In this document: piece after piece, positions 7,641 to 8,277 of the stretch
Layout: every line of letters begins with the position of its first letter
Position numbering within the stretch: the first letter of the stretch is position 1
Source: UBA1801 sp035353395
GTDB lineage: Bacteria > Acidobacteriota > Holophagae > Holophagales > Holophagaceae
Length of the DNA stretch: 8,277 nucleotides
NCBI GenBank assembly: GCA_035353395.1
Contig: DAOPZL010000085.1
Coordinates: forward strand, 1-8,277
Direction: 5' to 3'
Notes under the pieces: model-generated
What the model was told of the DNA's origin: nothing
What the model saw: the letters and a program-made list of their open reading frames with translations, nothing else
Database searches by the model: none
Position numbers and translations under genes: made by a program

Positions 7641-7865
7641 ATGAAGAGGGAAGTGTTCAACTACTCGCGTACCGACAAGGACGAACGATTGGGGCGAAAG
7701 GTCACCTGCGTCTCGAAGTTCAAGGCGACCCAGAAGTTCTTCGAACAGCTGCAACATGAAAGGCAGTCCGGCAGCCAGTACCAGATCCTCGAGGAAACCA
7801 GGGAATGGGTGGACGTCGAGGCGATCGTCCGCGAGAAGTTCCATCCCGAGCTTCTGCATCAGTAG
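7641..7865 (+). CDS. Small charged protein of unknown function
   Basis: I do not recognise this 74-residue protein. It is rich in charged and polar residues (MKREVFNYSRTDKDERLGRK at the start), has no signal peptide or membrane helix and only one cysteine. Its middle part, from about residue 27 to 45, looks helical (FKATQKFFEQLQHER), and the C-terminal half (REWVDVEAIVREKF) may also form a helix. There is no zinc-binding motif. AGGAG at 7630-7634 lies 6 bases before the ATG, which supports real translation, as does the sense codon pattern. It follows a 141-bp structured gap, so it probably has its own promoter or processed leader and is not clearly part of the sugar operon. Confidence 0.7.
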   Translation: MKREVFNYSRTDKDERLGRKVTCVSKFKATQKFFEQLQHERQSGSQYQILEETREWVDVEAIVREKFHPELLHQ

Positions 7866-7898
7866 CCTGATCGCGAAGACCGCGGCCATGTGAGGCGG

Positions 7899-7938
7899 CC
7901 TGGAATCCTGGCGCGGGCACCCGGGTATCCTGGAATCC
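7899..7938 (+). repeat. Direct repeat CCTGGAATCC, two copies 30 bp apart
   Basis: CCTGGAATCC occurs at 7899-7908 and again at 7929-7938. Between them lies the 8-bp palindrome ACCCGGGT (7919-7926). The 30-bp period is about three helical turns, which suits paired binding of a regulator upstream of the membrane-protein gene. The rest of the 104-bp gap holds no further gene and no clear terminator. Function is inference. Confidence 0.45.
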
Positions 7939-7969
7939 CGAAGGGGAGTTCTTTGGAGAAGGGATCCGC

Positions 7970-8277
7970 ATGGACCAAGGCCGAATCCTGCGAGCCTGGG
8001 CGCCTCTGGAGGCGGCCTGGCTGCTCATGGCGGTGGAGGGCCCCTACATCGCGGCGGTGATCGCGCGAATGGGGGATCCCATCCTCAACCTGGCGGCCTT
8101 CGGAGTGGCCTTCCCTCTCGGGATACTCTTCGAATCGCCCATCATCCTGATCATGAGCGCTTCCACGGCCCTGGTGGCCGACCGGGACTCCTTCGCCAAG
8201 CTCAAGCGCTTCACGTGGAGCCTGAACGCGCTCATCACCCTGGCCATGCTGGTCTTCGCGCTGCCGCCGGTCTTCGG
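7970..8277 (+). CDS. Polytopic membrane protein, 5' part only (transporter-like, MATE-like at best)
   Basis: The reading frame runs off the end of the window; 102 complete codons are visible. It begins MDQGRILRAWAPLEAAWLL and is strongly hydrophobic: probable membrane helices at about residues 12-33, 38-66 and 83-102. Between the second and third is a short polar, basic stretch (DRDSFAKLKRF). The LNLAAFGVAFPLGILFESP segment and the overall pattern recall multidrug/polysaccharide-exporter type proteins of the MATE superfamily, but this is an impression from a fragment, not a match. Initiation is supported by AAGGG at 7959-7963, 6 bases before the ATG, and GGAG slightly further up. It is 104 bp from the small gene and probably a separate transcription unit. 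Confidence 0.75.
   Translation, partial: MDQGRILRAWAPLEAAWLLMAVEGPYIAAVIARMGDPILNLAAFGVAFPLGILFESPIILIMSASTALVADRDSFAKLKRFTWSLNALITLAMLVFALPPVF

Noticed and set aside
6330..7889. A 519-residue reverse reading frame over the kinase and small gene.
   Set aside because: It is an antisense shadow of the ROK kinase, with its open length explained by high GC.
7896..7930. A possible RpoN-type promoter from TGG and GGGCAC patterns before the membrane protein.
   Set aside because: The -24/-12 spacing and the TTGC element do not fit.

Overview
The window is a GC-rich stretch of a bacterial chromosome carrying one sugar-uptake and catabolism locus, followed by the start of an unrelated-looking region. 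Clear Shine-Dalgarno sequences, short operon gaps and strong third-position GC mark a high-GC bacterium. The sec-type binding-protein signal peptide and codon use do not fix the phylum. A Gram-negative such as an acidobacterium of the Holophagae is only a guess.

Layout: (1) A leader (1-122) carries two 13-bp inverted-repeat operator sites. (2) A forward operon follows: a SIS-domain sugar-phosphate deaminase/isomerase (123-1181), a solute-binding protein (1275-2519) and two MalF/MalG-type permeases (2575-3471 and 3474-4349). (3) The transporter ATPase (5504-4383, reverse strand) meets the second permease tail to tail with 33 bp between stops. (4) A 200-bp divergent control region (5505-5704) contains a second pair of the same operator sites at the same 31-bp spacing. 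(5) An RpiR-family regulator (5705-6517) and a ROK sugar kinase (6546-7499) are read forward. (6) A 141-bp gap contains strong RNA hairpins and leads to an unrecognised 74-residue protein (7641-7865). (7) A polytopic membrane protein (from 7970) runs off the window end.

How the genes fit together (inference): the binding protein, two permeases and the MalK-like ATPase import a sugar. The ROK kinase phosphorylates it at C6. The SIS protein, resembling the isomerase half of GlmS without the glutaminase half, converts the hexosamine-6-phosphate or a related sugar phosphate towards fructose-6-phosphate. The RpiR protein, whose own SIS domain probably senses the sugar phosphate, controls both operator-bearing promoter regions. 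An amino sugar is the most likely substrate, but no N-acetyl deacetylase is in view.

The most notable signals are the duplicated operator pair (GGATA-N3-TATCC), a mutually exclusive hairpin pair that can expose or hide the ribosome binding site of the first permease, and the structured leader before the small protein.
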